Positions 1 through 7,085 of a stretch of 8,481 nucleotides of DNA are shown piece by piece. How positions within the stretch are numbered: position 1 is the first letter of the stretch; each line of letters starts with the position of its first letter. The notes under the pieces were generated by a model. The model was given only the letters and a program-made list of their open reading frames with translations. It searched no databases and was not told where the DNA came from. Source of the DNA: CAVYUC01 sp963783085 (GTDB lineage: Bacteria > Bacteroidota > Bacteroidia > Bacteroidales > Prolixibacteraceae); assembly GCA_963783085.1 (NCBI GenBank), contig CAWAMJ010000009.1, positions 1 to 8,481 of the forward strand. Reading direction: 5' to 3'. Made by a program: the position numbers and the translations under genes.

Positions 1-30
1 GAAGAAATGCACGAAAAACAACAGAATTAA
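1..30 (+). CDS. Possible 3' end of an upstream gene (partial)
   Basis: Reading from base 1, nine sense codons (EEMHEKQQN) end in TAA at 28-30, only 14 bases before the cas10 ATG. The polar composition and the short gap to cas10 would fit the tail of another gene in the same operon; in III-A loci cas6 or an adaptation gene often lies here, but nothing in nine residues identifies it. It could equally be a chance open stretch in a leader. Low confidence. Confidence 0.3.
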   Translation, partial: EEMHEKQQN

Positions 31-44
31 ACAAAATATTATCC

Positions 45-2558
45 ATGAACAGAGATACATTACGCGATAAAATTTATTTGGCTGCCCTGTTGCATGACGT
101 TGGGAAGTTCTACCAGCGGGCTGATTCCGAAGGTACAGCAAAATCAAAGTTGCTTAATGATTCAGTTAAAAACAGCGAGTCAGTTTTTTGTCCTGAATTC
201 AAAGGTAACTACTCCCACAAGCATGTTTTATGGACCGTGCAGTTTATCGAGGATTTGGGACCACATTTAAAAAAGATTTCAGGAGAATCGGAATTTTCAT
301 TGGAACACCTGGCTGCCAAACACCATAAGCCTTCGAATTTGTATGAAGGAATCATTCAATTGGCTGATCATTTGTCATCGGGACTTGACCGGGCGGAAGG
401 AACTCCGTATAATGACGAAACAAAAAGCTGGGACAGTTTTAAAAAAGTCAGGATGTTGTCTGTTTTTGAAAATCTGATGAAAAAAGGTAACTCGGTATCG
501 GAATTTCAATTGCCGGTAAAAGACATTTCTTTAAATGAAGAATTTTTCCCGAAACGAAAGTTTGAAACTGCCCCTGATTACAAAACATTGTGGAGCAATT
601 TTGAAAAGGAAGTCAAATTTATACAAACCGACTCGTACCTGGTTTTTGCAGAATCGCTTTATGCACTGCTTTATAAATATACCTGCAATATAGTATCGAG
701 TACTATAAACCTGCCCGATGTATCGCTGTTTGATCATTTGAAAACAACTGCCGCCATTGCCGCTTGTTTATACGATGTAACCAAACAAAACGGATTCTCA
801 TCACCTGGACAAATCAGGGAACACGGCAAGCCTCTTTTGCTTGTGGGTGGCGATGTTTCTGGTATTCAGAACTATATTTACGACATACTTTCAAAATCAG
901 CCGCAAAAAACCTGAAGGGACGGTCGTTTTATGTGCAACTGCTTGTCGATACCATTATTCAGAAACTATTGAACGAACTCAATCTTTTTTCTTCTAATGT
1001 GATTTATAGTTCAGGCGGTGGGTTCTATATGCTGGCGGCAAATACCCCGGACACCAGGATAAAGCTGGAAAAAGCTGTACATGAAATTGGTGAAAAGATA
1101 CTTGAAAAACATGGTACAGGACTTTATTTAGCTCTGGAAACAGAAGAAGTAACCATTGATTCCATAAAAAACAAAACAATCCATGATAACTGGAAAAACC
1201 TCACAGAAAAACTAAACCGTCAGAAACGGCAGCGATTTAAAAACCAACTGGTTGAAAAATATGATTATTTTTTTGAACCAACAGGTGAAGGTGCCGATCT
1301 GGAACGTGATGCATTTACCGGAGAAGAATTTCTGGAAAATGAGAAGAAAATTCCTCTAAAAGATACCGTTGGTATAAAACAGGTAATTAAACCCTATACA
1401 GAACAGCAAATAAGATTAGGCCAGTTGTTGAAAAAAGCAAATTACTGGGTTTCGGCAGATGAGAAACCGGGCTTTATTGACGAGAAGCTGGCAGTTGAAA
1501 TCTGTGAATTGGGCATATTTCATTATTTCCTGACCGAAAGGGATTTGAAAAATTCCCGGAACAGGTTGCGCGATTTTAAGGGGAAAGTCAGGATTTTGAA
1601 TGTTAATGATACCAATTTTCTTGACCCGGAAAACGGAATCAACAATATTTTCGGGTTTAACCTCTATGGCGGAAATCAATATCCTACTGATGATAAAGGA
1701 GAACCGCTCAGTTTTGACAAGTTGGCTGGTGGTGGCGACCTCAAAAGGCTTGGTTTCCTGCGGATGGACGTGGATAACCTGGGCGCCGTTTTTGCCTCTG
1801 GATTTACCGATGAAAAACGAACTTTCTCGCGCTACAGCGCCCTAAGCCGGAGCCTTGATTTCTTTTTCAAGGGATTTATAAATACCATCTGGGGAAAAGA
1901 AAAATACAAACAGTCCACTTTTATTATTTATTCCGGTGGCGATGATCTTTTCCTGGTTGGCCGCTGGGATGTGCTCACAGAAATGGCCGAAGAAATCTAT
2001 GAAGAATTCAGGGAATGGACCTGTCACAATCCGAAGCTCACCATTTCAGGCGGAGTGGCGGTGGTGGATGAAAAATTTCCGGTACTGAAAGCTTCTCAAA
2101 TGGCGGGAATGGCCGAAGAAGATGCAAAAGAACATAACATAGACGATTCATCAGGAAAACTCAAAAATGCTTTCTCGGTGTTAGGAACACCACTAAACTG
2201 GGAAACTGAGTATTTCTGGGTAAAAAAGTTGAAGGATACTGTAAAGAATTATCTGGAAAATGAAAGACTACCCCGTAGTTTTGCGTCGAAACTGCACGGC
2301 CATTTTGCCAATGCCCGTTTTGAAAATCACAAACTTACCCGGTTAAATGTTTTGTGGCTTATGGCTTACGATTTTTCGCGCCTTGCCGGTTCAGTGAAAA
2401 AAACGGATGAGGAGGCAAAATTATTTGTCCACGAAGTGAAAAACTGGATTTTTACCAATGAGCATTCTGCATTGAAATCGACAAAATACCATGTATTTGA
2501 ATTAATAAACCTGGCTGTGCGCTGGGCCGAACTTGAATTAAGAACCAATAAAAAATAA
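45..2558 (+). CDS. cas10: Cas10/Csm1, type III-A large subunit (HD nuclease and cyclic oligoadenylate synthase)
   Basis: Large subunit of the Csm effector complex. On binding target RNA, this family cuts single-stranded DNA with its HD domain and makes cyclic oligoadenylates with its Palm domain. In the 837 residues, the HD motif lies in LLHDVGK (H17, D18), followed by SHKH (57-60), KHHK (92-95) and ADHLSSGLD (107-115), the usual Csm1 HD-domain landmarks. Palm 1 carries GGDVSGIQNYIYDI (268-281) and SGGGF (323-327). Palm 2 carries the metal site D575/D577 in LRMDVDNLG and an intact GGDD at 631-634. A helical C-terminal domain follows. The linker between the Palms, roughly 400-460, has no cysteines, whereas many Csm1 proteins have a Cys zinc site there. 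The ATG at 45 places HD at the expected distance from the N-terminus; no Shine-Dalgarno is visible. The stop is 5 bases before csm2. Both active sites look functional by motif. Confidence 0.98.
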   Translation: MNRDTLRDKIYLAALLHDVGKFYQRADSEGTAKSKLLNDSVKNSESVFCPEFKGNYSHKHVLWTVQFIEDLGPHLKKISGESEFSLEHLAAKHHKPSNLYEGIIQLADHLSSGLDRAEGTPYNDETKSWDSFKKVRMLSVFENLMKKGNSVSEFQLPVKDISLNEEFFPKRKFETAPDYKTLWSNFEKEVKFIQTDSYLVFAESLYALLYKYTCNIVSSTINLPDVSLFDHLKTTAAIAACLYDVTKQNGFSSPGQIREHGKPLLLVGGDVSGIQNYIYDILSKSAAKNLKGRSFYVQLLVDTIIQKLLNELNLFSSNVIYSSGGGFYMLAANTPDTRIKLEKAVHEIGEKILEKHGTGLYLALETEEVTIDSIKNKTIHDNWKNLTEKLNRQKRQRFKNQLVEKYDYFFEPTGEGADLERDAFTGEEFLENEKKIPLKDTVGIKQVIKPYTEQQIRLGQLLKKANYWVSADEKPGFIDEKLAVEICELGIFHYFLTERDLKNSRNRLRDFKGKVRILNVNDTNFLDPENGINNIFGFNLYGGNQYPTDDKGEPLSFDKLAGGGDLKRLGFLRMDVDNLGAVFASGFTDEKRTFSRYSALSRSLDFFFKGFINTIWGKEKYKQSTFIIYSGGDDLFLVGRWDVLTEMAEEIYEEFREWTCHNPKLTISGGVAVVDEKFPVLKASQMAGMAEEDAKEHNIDDSSGKLKNAFSVLGTPLNWETEYFWVKKLKDTVKNYLENERLPRSFASKLHGHFANARFENHKLTRLNVLWLMAYDFSRLAGSVKKTDEEAKLFVHEVKNWIFTNEHSALKSTKYHVFELINLAVRWAELELRTNKK

Positions 2559-2563
2559 GAATT

Positions 2564-2989
2564 ATGCAACATCAAAGACGTGATTTTAAAAATAAGGGAG
2601 AATATCAAGACCGCCCGGACTGGTCTTCTCAAGTAAAAACAGATTGGGTGACCAATAAAATTGATGAAGATACAGTGAACTTTACTGAAAAATTTGGAAG
2701 TTATCTCGCAAAAAACCGGTTAACCACTTCCCAAATCAGAAATATCTACGGTGAGTTGAAACGAATCCAGATGAAAGGATTCGATGAAGAAAAAACGTCG
2801 TTTTTACTGCTATTGCCCAAAATGGCCTATGCTGCAAAAAGAAACAATAATGATGGCCTGACAGCTTTTAAGCAGGTGTTCGATTTATTGCATAAAAACG
2901 TTCATTCGGCAGCACATTACAACAATATGATGAATATAATGGAGGCAATATTGGCTTATCATAAGGCTTTTGGAGGAAGAGAAAACTAA
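2564..2989 (+). CDS. csm2: Csm2, type III-A small subunit
   Basis: Small helical subunit that lines the inside of the Csm filament along the crRNA-target duplex; it has no known catalytic activity. The 141-residue product has a polar N-terminal extension (about 1-35), then the family signatures: LTTSQIRNIYGELKRIQ (53-69), a central LLLLPKMAYAAKR segment, and a C-terminal EAILAYHKAFGG that matches the usual Csm2 ending. Size is normal for the family. The ATG lies 5 bases after the cas10 stop, and csm3 starts 13 bases downstream, so it is cotranscribed. The purine-rich GGAGGAAGAG near its 3' end is about 25 bases from the csm3 ATG, too far to act as that gene's ribosome binding site. Confidence 0.95.
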   Translation: MQHQRRDFKNKGEYQDRPDWSSQVKTDWVTNKIDEDTVNFTEKFGSYLAKNRLTTSQIRNIYGELKRIQMKGFDEEKTSFLLLLPKMAYAAKRNNNDGLTAFKQVFDLLHKNVHSAAHYNNMMNIMEAILAYHKAFGGREN

Positions 2990-3002
2990 TAAAAAAAATA
3001 TC

Positions 3003-3668
3003 ATGGCAAGATTAACAAAAAAATACATTATTACAGGAAAAATTGAATGCCTTACCGGTTTGCATATCGGAGGAACAAATTCTGCAATGGGAATTGGTGG
3101 ACCTGATTCTATGGTTATCCGTAACCCGTTAAACAACAAACCTATTATTCCGGGCAGCAGTATTAAAGGTAAAATGCGAAGCCTGCTCGAGCTTTCGCAG
3201 GGAGAGCTGGGAGGCTCAATTGGAAATAAAATACAACACGGGCCAACCCAGGATAAAAATCATCTGGCAGTAAAATTATTTGGCTCTGCCGATAGCAAGG
3301 GAGATAATCAGTTGCCCTCACGAATTATTGTTCGCGATGCAACTTTGCTTACACCCGATGAGAAATTTTCGAATACTGACATGCCATATACTGAAACCAA
3401 AACCGAAGTGGTTATCGACCGGATTACTTCGGGTGCCATGCCACGACAAATTGAACGAGTTCCGGCTGGGGCCGAATTTAGTCTGAACATGGTATTGAAC
3501 ATTTTTGATTCGGATAACAATGAAGAAGAATTAATTGCAGCGCTAAAACGCTCGATGAAATTGCTGGAAGACGACTACCTGGGTGGAAACGGCTCGCGAG
3601 GTTATGGTCAAATTGCTTTTAACGATGTATCGTGGAACGAGAAGAAAATGGAAGATTATTTAAGCTAA
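3003..3668 (+). CDS. csm3: Csm3, type III-A backbone RAMP and target-RNA nuclease
   Basis: Cas7-family backbone subunit, present in several copies per complex; each cuts the bound target RNA at 6-nt intervals in characterised systems. The 221-residue product starts with a RAMP beta strand (KKYIITGKIECLTGLHIGG). GIGGPDSMVIRNP (30-42) aligns with the known catalytic loop, making D35 the counterpart of the catalytic Asp (D32/D33 in staphylococcal and streptococcal Csm3). IPGSSIKGKMRSLLE (49-63) is the conserved RNA-binding stretch, and GGNGSRGYGQI near the C-terminus is the glycine-rich RAMP loop. The ATG at 3003 is chosen over an in-frame TTG at 2970, which would overlap csm2 and add 11 non-conserved residues. 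The leader is A-rich with no Shine-Dalgarno. It should be an active RNase. Confidence 0.97.
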   Translation: MARLTKKYIITGKIECLTGLHIGGTNSAMGIGGPDSMVIRNPLNNKPIIPGSSIKGKMRSLLELSQGELGGSIGNKIQHGPTQDKNHLAVKLFGSADSKGDNQLPSRIIVRDATLLTPDEKFSNTDMPYTETKTEVVIDRITSGAMPRQIERVPAGAEFSLNMVLNIFDSDNNEEELIAALKRSMKLLEDDYLGGNGSRGYGQIAFNDVSWNEKKMEDYLS

Positions 3669-3673
3669 TAAAA

Positions 3674-4669
3674 ATGAAAACCTTTCATTGTATAAAATTG
3701 AATTTTACCTCTCCGTTGCATTTAGGGCGGGGTATTGGCGAAAGCTATGACATGGGCAGCCGGCTTCTTCACTCTGATACACTTTCATCTGCACTTGCCA
3801 GTGCCCGCGTGCAATTGTTTGGTGATAAAAATTTGAAAGCCTATCTGGAATCATTACGGGTAAGTTCGGCATTTCCGTTTTATAACAACCATTATTTTTT
3901 TCCGAAACCCATGCTGAAACTGAACCTCGAAATCAACGGACAGGATGAACATTTGCAAAACAAAAGCCTTAAAAAACTGGAATACCTGGAACAACCGGTG
4001 TTTGAAAAAATTATTGCCGGCAAGCAATTAACGGTAACTGAAAACCAGTTCTCTGAAAATAAAAAATACCTGTGGGCTGATAAACCGGTGGTTCAAAGAA
4101 TCTTAAAAACCGAGGTTCAGCAGCGTGTTACGGTTCCACGAGATGGGCAAGGCGACAGCGTGCCCTATTACGTGGAAAGGTTGTTTTTCAGTGAAGGGGC
4201 CGGACTTTTCTTTCTGCTGGAAGCTGAAAGTGAACAAATTCTGAAAGAAACCGAAGTGGCATTGAAATACCTCGAAGATACGGGACTGGGAACCGACCGA
4301 ACCGTCGGCAACGGTTTTTTTGAGTCTGAAGTCACTTCATTACAGTTTTCAGTTCCTGAAGCGGGTAGCTGTTCCATGACCTTGTCGTTGTTTTGCCCTC
4401 ATAAGGAGGAGTTAGCCGGATTGTTAGCCGGTGAGCCTGCTTATCTAATGGAAAAACGGGGAGGGTTTATTGCCGGTGCGTCAGCAGAACAATTCAGGCA
4501 TTTGCGGAAAAAGTCGGTTTTTATGTTTTCAGAAGGCTCTGTTTTTAATGGAAACAACTTATCTGGAAAAGTATTAAATCTCCGCCCAAAGTGGGACGAT
4601 GAAAAACTGCACCCGGTGTACCGCTCCGGAATCCCGTTGAGCATCCCGGTGGTCAAAAAAGAAAAATAA
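3674..4669 (+). CDS. csm4: Csm4, type III-A Cas5-like RAMP subunit
   Basis: Csm4 caps the base of the complex, binds the 5' repeat-derived tag of the crRNA and contacts Cas10. The 331-residue product has an N-terminal RAMP strand followed by FTSPLHLGRG (11-20) and the SDTLSSALASA helix (34-44) usual in Csm4. GLGTDRTVGNG (204-214) is the glycine-rich RAMP loop. The C-terminus HPVYRSGIPLSIPV (313-326) is a typical Csm4 ending. The ATG at 3674 is preferred to an upstream in-frame start near 3632, which would overlap csm3 and precede the RAMP strand with unrelated residues. It begins 5 bases after the csm3 stop and ends 5 bases before csm5. No truncation or frameshift is visible. Confidence 0.95.
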   Translation: MKTFHCIKLNFTSPLHLGRGIGESYDMGSRLLHSDTLSSALASARVQLFGDKNLKAYLESLRVSSAFPFYNNHYFFPKPMLKLNLEINGQDEHLQNKSLKKLEYLEQPVFEKIIAGKQLTVTENQFSENKKYLWADKPVVQRILKTEVQQRVTVPRDGQGDSVPYYVERLFFSEGAGLFFLLEAESEQILKETEVALKYLEDTGLGTDRTVGNGFFESEVTSLQFSVPEAGSCSMTLSLFCPHKEELAGLLAGEPAYLMEKRGGFIAGASAEQFRHLRKKSVFMFSEGSVFNGNNLSGKVLNLRPKWDDEKLHPVYRSGIPLSIPVVKKEK

Positions 4670-4674
4670 AGATT

Positions 4675-5784
4675 ATGATTTCCATAAAACTAAAAACACT
4701 TACTCCGCTGCACATCGGCTCGGGCCGCGAACTGGCACGCGATGTGGAATTTATTGAAATGAACAAAGAAATAGGGGTAATTGATGAAAAGAAAACGTTC
4801 GGTATTATTGGTGAAGAAAATATAGGAACCTGGGTGGCTAAAATTGAAAAGCAGGAACCATTGCTTGATTATCTGAAAATGAGAAAACCGGATATTTCAT
4901 TGAAGGATGTTTGTAAATATACCATGCCCCTGTTTGCCAATAATTTCCGAATGGTAAGGACTTTAAAGGAACAGTTGCACGAAGGAATGGGCAGGCCGTT
5001 TATTCCAGGATCTTCCATCAAAGGAGCTATCCGTACTGCTATTTTAAATATTTTACTCAACGAATTAAACCATAACTGGAAAGAGAATGAATTGAAAAAC
5101 AGATGGGATAAATTTTCAGATAAAGAAATTCAGGCAAGAATTTTTGGCAAAGACCCCAACCACGATTTTATGCGCTTTGTAAAAACGGGAGATGCCTTGT
5201 TTTCCAATGATGATTTGATTGCCCTTTCGGTTTTAAGTTTGAATTATTTGTTTGAGCGCACAAAACGCGATGAAAAATTTCTGCAACTGACGGAAGCCAT
5301 CGGATCAGATGCCGAAACCAGCTTCCGTATGAAACTCGATTTGGAATTGTGGCAGAAAAATATTGACTTCAGGGAAATTCACAAAAATATACCCGGTTTT
5401 CTGAAAGGTTTGCCATCACTTTTTAAGGTTTTAAATGGATTTACCGCCGAATTACTTCAGAATGAAATCGATTTTTGGGATGAAGACAAACACTTGAAAC
5501 CTGTGGTAGATTATATAAGCGAGTGCAATAAATTATTGAAAGTTTGTAAAAACTGTGGTGAAAAAGAAGCAGTTTTACGTTTAGGTCACGGTTCAGGTTG
5601 GATTTTTATGACCGGAGGATGGATAAAAAATGATAATTACATTGATAATCCACTGTATTACAAAATTGAGGATAAAACAAGACCGGGAAACCACCGGTAT
5701 AAAGATTATTTTTTCCCGAAAACACGGCGGATGGATGAGGACGGCGAGTTGATGGGGTTTGTTAAACTTTCACTGGAGAAATAA
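4675..5784 (+). CDS. csm5: Csm5, type III-A RAMP subunit at the crRNA 3' end
   Basis: Cas7-like RAMP subunit that caps the head of the Csm filament; in studied systems it is needed for crRNA 3' maturation and recruits host nucleases. The 369-residue product begins with the RAMP strand and LTPLHIGSG (9-17). FIPGSSIKGAIRTAIL (109-124) is the conserved RNA-binding segment, followed by a long helical insertion (about 130-290), then LRLGHGSGW (301-309), a standard Csm5 signature, and a C-terminal beta strand (GFVKLSLEK). A CxxC pair (C291, C294, in VCKNCGE), with C284 nearby, lies just before the GHGSGW motif. Start ATG is 5 bases after the csm4 stop. It is the last of the tightly spaced csm genes; a 64-base regulatory-looking gap follows. 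Confidence 0.95.
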   Translation: MISIKLKTLTPLHIGSGRELARDVEFIEMNKEIGVIDEKKTFGIIGEENIGTWVAKIEKQEPLLDYLKMRKPDISLKDVCKYTMPLFANNFRMVRTLKEQLHEGMGRPFIPGSSIKGAIRTAILNILLNELNHNWKENELKNRWDKFSDKEIQARIFGKDPNHDFMRFVKTGDALFSNDDLIALSVLSLNYLFERTKRDEKFLQLTEAIGSDAETSFRMKLDLELWQKNIDFREIHKNIPGFLKGLPSLFKVLNGFTAELLQNEIDFWDEDKHLKPVVDYISECNKLLKVCKNCGEKEAVLRLGHGSGWIFMTGGWIKNDNYIDNPLYYKIEDKTRPGNHRYKDYFFPKTRRMDEDGELMGFVKLSLEK

Positions 5785-5794
5785 AAGTTCATAA

Positions 5795-5813
5795 TTGTTG
5801 TACAAAAACAACA
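5795..5813 (+). repeat. 19-bp direct repeat, copy 1
   Basis: TTGTTGTACAAAAACAACA, identical to the copy at 5828-5846, with a period of 33 bp. Each copy contains an internal dyad, GTTGT and ACAAC separated by 6 bases (5797-5801 and 5808-5812 here). The period is close to three turns of B-DNA, so both copies would face the same side of the helix, as expected for paired protein-binding sites. This copy covers the likely -33 region of the ATPase promoter. The binding role is inference. Confidence 0.85.
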
Positions 5814-5830
5814 TTTATGTTGTATTTTTG
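5798..5830 (+). promoter_or_regulatory. Bacteroidota-type promoter for the ATPase gene
   Basis: TATTTTTG at 5823-5830 matches the Bacteroidota -7 consensus TAnnTTTG exactly. TTG at 5798-5800 could serve as the -33 element, with a 22-bp gap that is slightly longer than usual. Transcription would start around 5836-5840, giving a leader of about ten bases before the ATG at 5849. The element sits between and overlapping the two 19-bp repeats, an arrangement typical of a repressor- or activator-controlled promoter. It is predicted by pattern only. Confidence 0.6.
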
Positions 5831-5831
5831 T
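5802..5831 (+). promoter_or_regulatory. Imperfect inverted repeat between the direct repeats
   Basis: The sequence at 5802-5814 is nearly the reverse complement of 5817-5831, broken only by a two-base bulge (5823-5824). As RNA read through from csm5 it could fold into an A/T-rich hairpin with a short loop at about 5814-5817. It has no GC-rich stem and is not followed by a clean U-run, so it is a poor intrinsic terminator; a DNA operator with dyad symmetry is the likelier meaning. Confidence 0.4.
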
Positions 5832-5846
5832 TGTACAAAAACAACA
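5828..5846 (+). repeat. 19-bp direct repeat, copy 2
   Basis: Exact second copy of the 19-bp repeat, ending 2 bases before the ATPase ATG. It overlaps the last bases of the TAnnTTTG element and would cover the transcription start and the whole short leader. A bound protein could block initiation, or the RNA form could influence translation. Reading through both copies in the ATPase frame from a TTG at 5795 yields a repeated LYKNN peptide; since 33 is a multiple of three this is a by-product of the repeat, not evidence for that start. Confidence 0.85.
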
Positions 5847-5848
5847 AA

Positions 5849-7045
5849 ATGAATAATTACTTTGAAATATCGGCACGGTTAACTGAGGCTACTTCCATCC
5901 AAATAATCCGGTATTTGTATCGCATTATTGATTGGAATCAGCGGTTAATTGGGATTCTGGGGGCCCGCGGGACCGGAAAAACCACGCTTTTGCTTCAACG
6001 CCTCAAGATGCAATATCCTTCAAATCGAGAGGCGCTGTACCTTTCACTCGACCGGCTGGTTCTGCTGAACTATTCGTTGTACGAACTAGCCGACCGGTTT
6101 TACAAACAAGGGGGTAACATCCTGTTTCTCGACGAAGTGCATAAATATCCCAATTGGGCCGTTGAAATAAAGAGCATTTACGATGATTTTCCTTCACTGC
6201 AAATTGTATTTTCCGGTTCATCAGCATTACTGCTGCAACAGGCCGAAGCCGATTTAAGCCGGCGTGCTTCCATGTACCGCCTTCATAATTTATCACTTCG
6301 CGAGTTTGTACTTTTTAAGACCGGTATTGAGATTCAGCCGGTGGCCCTTGAACAAATTCTGGAAAATCATTCCGTCCCGGCTGGTGCAATCAATCAGGCC
6401 ACCCGGATTTTACCTCTGTTTGGCGAATACCTGAAAGCAGGAGCATATCCCTATTATTTCGAAAACCCGGCACTTTTTCACGACCGGTTAATGGCAACGG
6501 TGAAAACCATCATCGAAAGCGATTTGATGGCTTTATCGACATTCAGTTATTCGAGCATTGTGGCCATGCAAAAAATACTGGCGTTAATTGCCGAAAGTGT
6601 CCCTTTTAAACCCAATATATCGGAACTCAGCCGAAAATCAGGAGTGGCACGGGACATTCTGCTGAAAATGATTGATTTGCTGGTAAGGGCCGATTTACTG
6701 ATGATGCTGAGGCAGGACAGTTCGCCGACAGGCTACCTGACCAAACCCGAAAAATTGTACCTTTTTAATCCGGCTCTGGCATGGGCGCTTTCCATTAATA
6801 GGGAACCCAAACCAGGCGCATTGCGTGAAACTTTTTTTCTGAACCAGTTGGTTTGCCATCACCGGGTTACCTTGCCTAAAACAGGTGATTTTCTGGTAAA
6901 TAATGAATTTACGTTTGAGGTTGGCGGACCAAAAAAAACGAAACGGCAGATAATAAATACCCCAAACAGTTTTGTAGTGCAGGACAATATTGAAACCGGT
7001 TTTGGCCAAACAATACCGTTATGGTTGTTTGGCTTTTTATATTGA
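5849..7045 (+). CDS. AAA family ATPase with DUF4143-type C-terminal region
   Basis: A 398-residue P-loop ATPase, not a known Csm component. Walker A is GARGTGKT (38-45), Walker B ILFLDE (91-96), and a sensor-like strand IVFSGSSA follows (119-126). ADLSRRA (134-140) holds a possible arginine finger. EYLKAGAYPYY (193-203) is a family landmark. Residues 252-287 look like a winged helix (ISELSRKSGVARDI). The C-terminal part (about 326-398: RETFFLNQL, GDFLV, TFEVGG, and a PLWLFGFLY end) resembles the DUF4143 restriction-nuclease-like region. These proteins are common and often multicopy in Bacteroidota and are mostly uncharacterised. The ATG at 5849 is chosen because the TTG at 5795 would translate the repeats and lie upstream of the predicted transcription start. 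The body appears visibly richer in G+C than csm6, and the gene has its own promoter, suggesting a cassette that arrived separately. Family confident; role in CRISPR immunity unknown. Confidence 0.92.
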   Translation: MNNYFEISARLTEATSIQIIRYLYRIIDWNQRLIGILGARGTGKTTLLLQRLKMQYPSNREALYLSLDRLVLLNYSLYELADRFYKQGGNILFLDEVHKYPNWAVEIKSIYDDFPSLQIVFSGSSALLLQQAEADLSRRASMYRLHNLSLREFVLFKTGIEIQPVALEQILENHSVPAGAINQATRILPLFGEYLKAGAYPYYFENPALFHDRLMATVKTIIESDLMALSTFSYSSIVAMQKILALIAESVPFKPNISELSRKSGVARDILLKMIDLLVRADLLMMLRQDSSPTGYLTKPEKLYLFNPALAWALSINREPKPGALRETFFLNQLVCHHRVTLPKTGDFLVNNEFTFEVGGPKKTKRQIINTPNSFVVQDNIETGFGQTIPLWLFGFLY

Positions 7046-7085
7046 AACCAGTTATACACAAATTGTAAAATACTTAAATTGAATC
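7046..7085 (+). other. Intergenic gap before the csm6-like gene
   Basis: Forty A/T-rich bases between the ATPase stop and the next ATG. I see no TAnnTTTG element (TAAATTGA near 7075 is the nearest, imperfect and badly placed), no hairpin terminator, no Shine-Dalgarno and no copy of the 19-bp repeat. Cotranscription with the ATPase is the simplest reading. Confidence 0.6.

Noticed and set aside
2970..3002. Upstream TTG start for csm3 overlapping csm2
   Set aside because: It would add 11 lysine/glutamate-rich residues (MEEEKTNKKNI) before the conserved RAMP strand, and an ATG sits at 3003 directly before it.
3632..3673. Upstream start for csm4 inside csm3
   Set aside because: The added residues are an out-of-frame reading of the csm3 end; the RAMP strand begins right after the ATG at 3674.
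5802..5831. Rho-independent terminator for the csm operon
   Set aside because: The imperfect stem is A/T-rich with a bulge and lacks a following U-run, so it does not look like an efficient terminator.
5795..5846. The two 19-bp repeats as a miniature CRISPR array
   Set aside because: Only two units, a 14-bp spacer too short for a CRISPR spacer, and promoter overlap argue for operator sites instead.
5795..5848. TTG start giving an 18-residue N-terminal extension with a repeated LYKNN peptide
   Set aside because: The extension is only the translation of the DNA repeats and lies largely upstream of the predicted transcription start; the ATG at 5849 begins the conserved protein.
6987..7049. 11-bp direct repeat (ATATTGAAACC at 6987 and 7039) near the ATPase stop
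   Set aside because: The first copy lies inside the conserved coding end of the ATPase, so it cannot be a target-site duplication of the cassette; a chance match in A/T-rich sequence is sufficient.
6003..7059. Open frames of 97, 104 and 66 residues on the minus strand inside the ATPase gene
   Set aside because: They are antisense to a well-supported conserved protein, show no family motifs, and have no promoter or start context.
5785..7085. Terminal inverted repeats or transposase marking the ATPase as an insertion sequence
   Set aside because: No transposase or integrase motif is present, and I found no convincing matching ends on the two sides of the gene.
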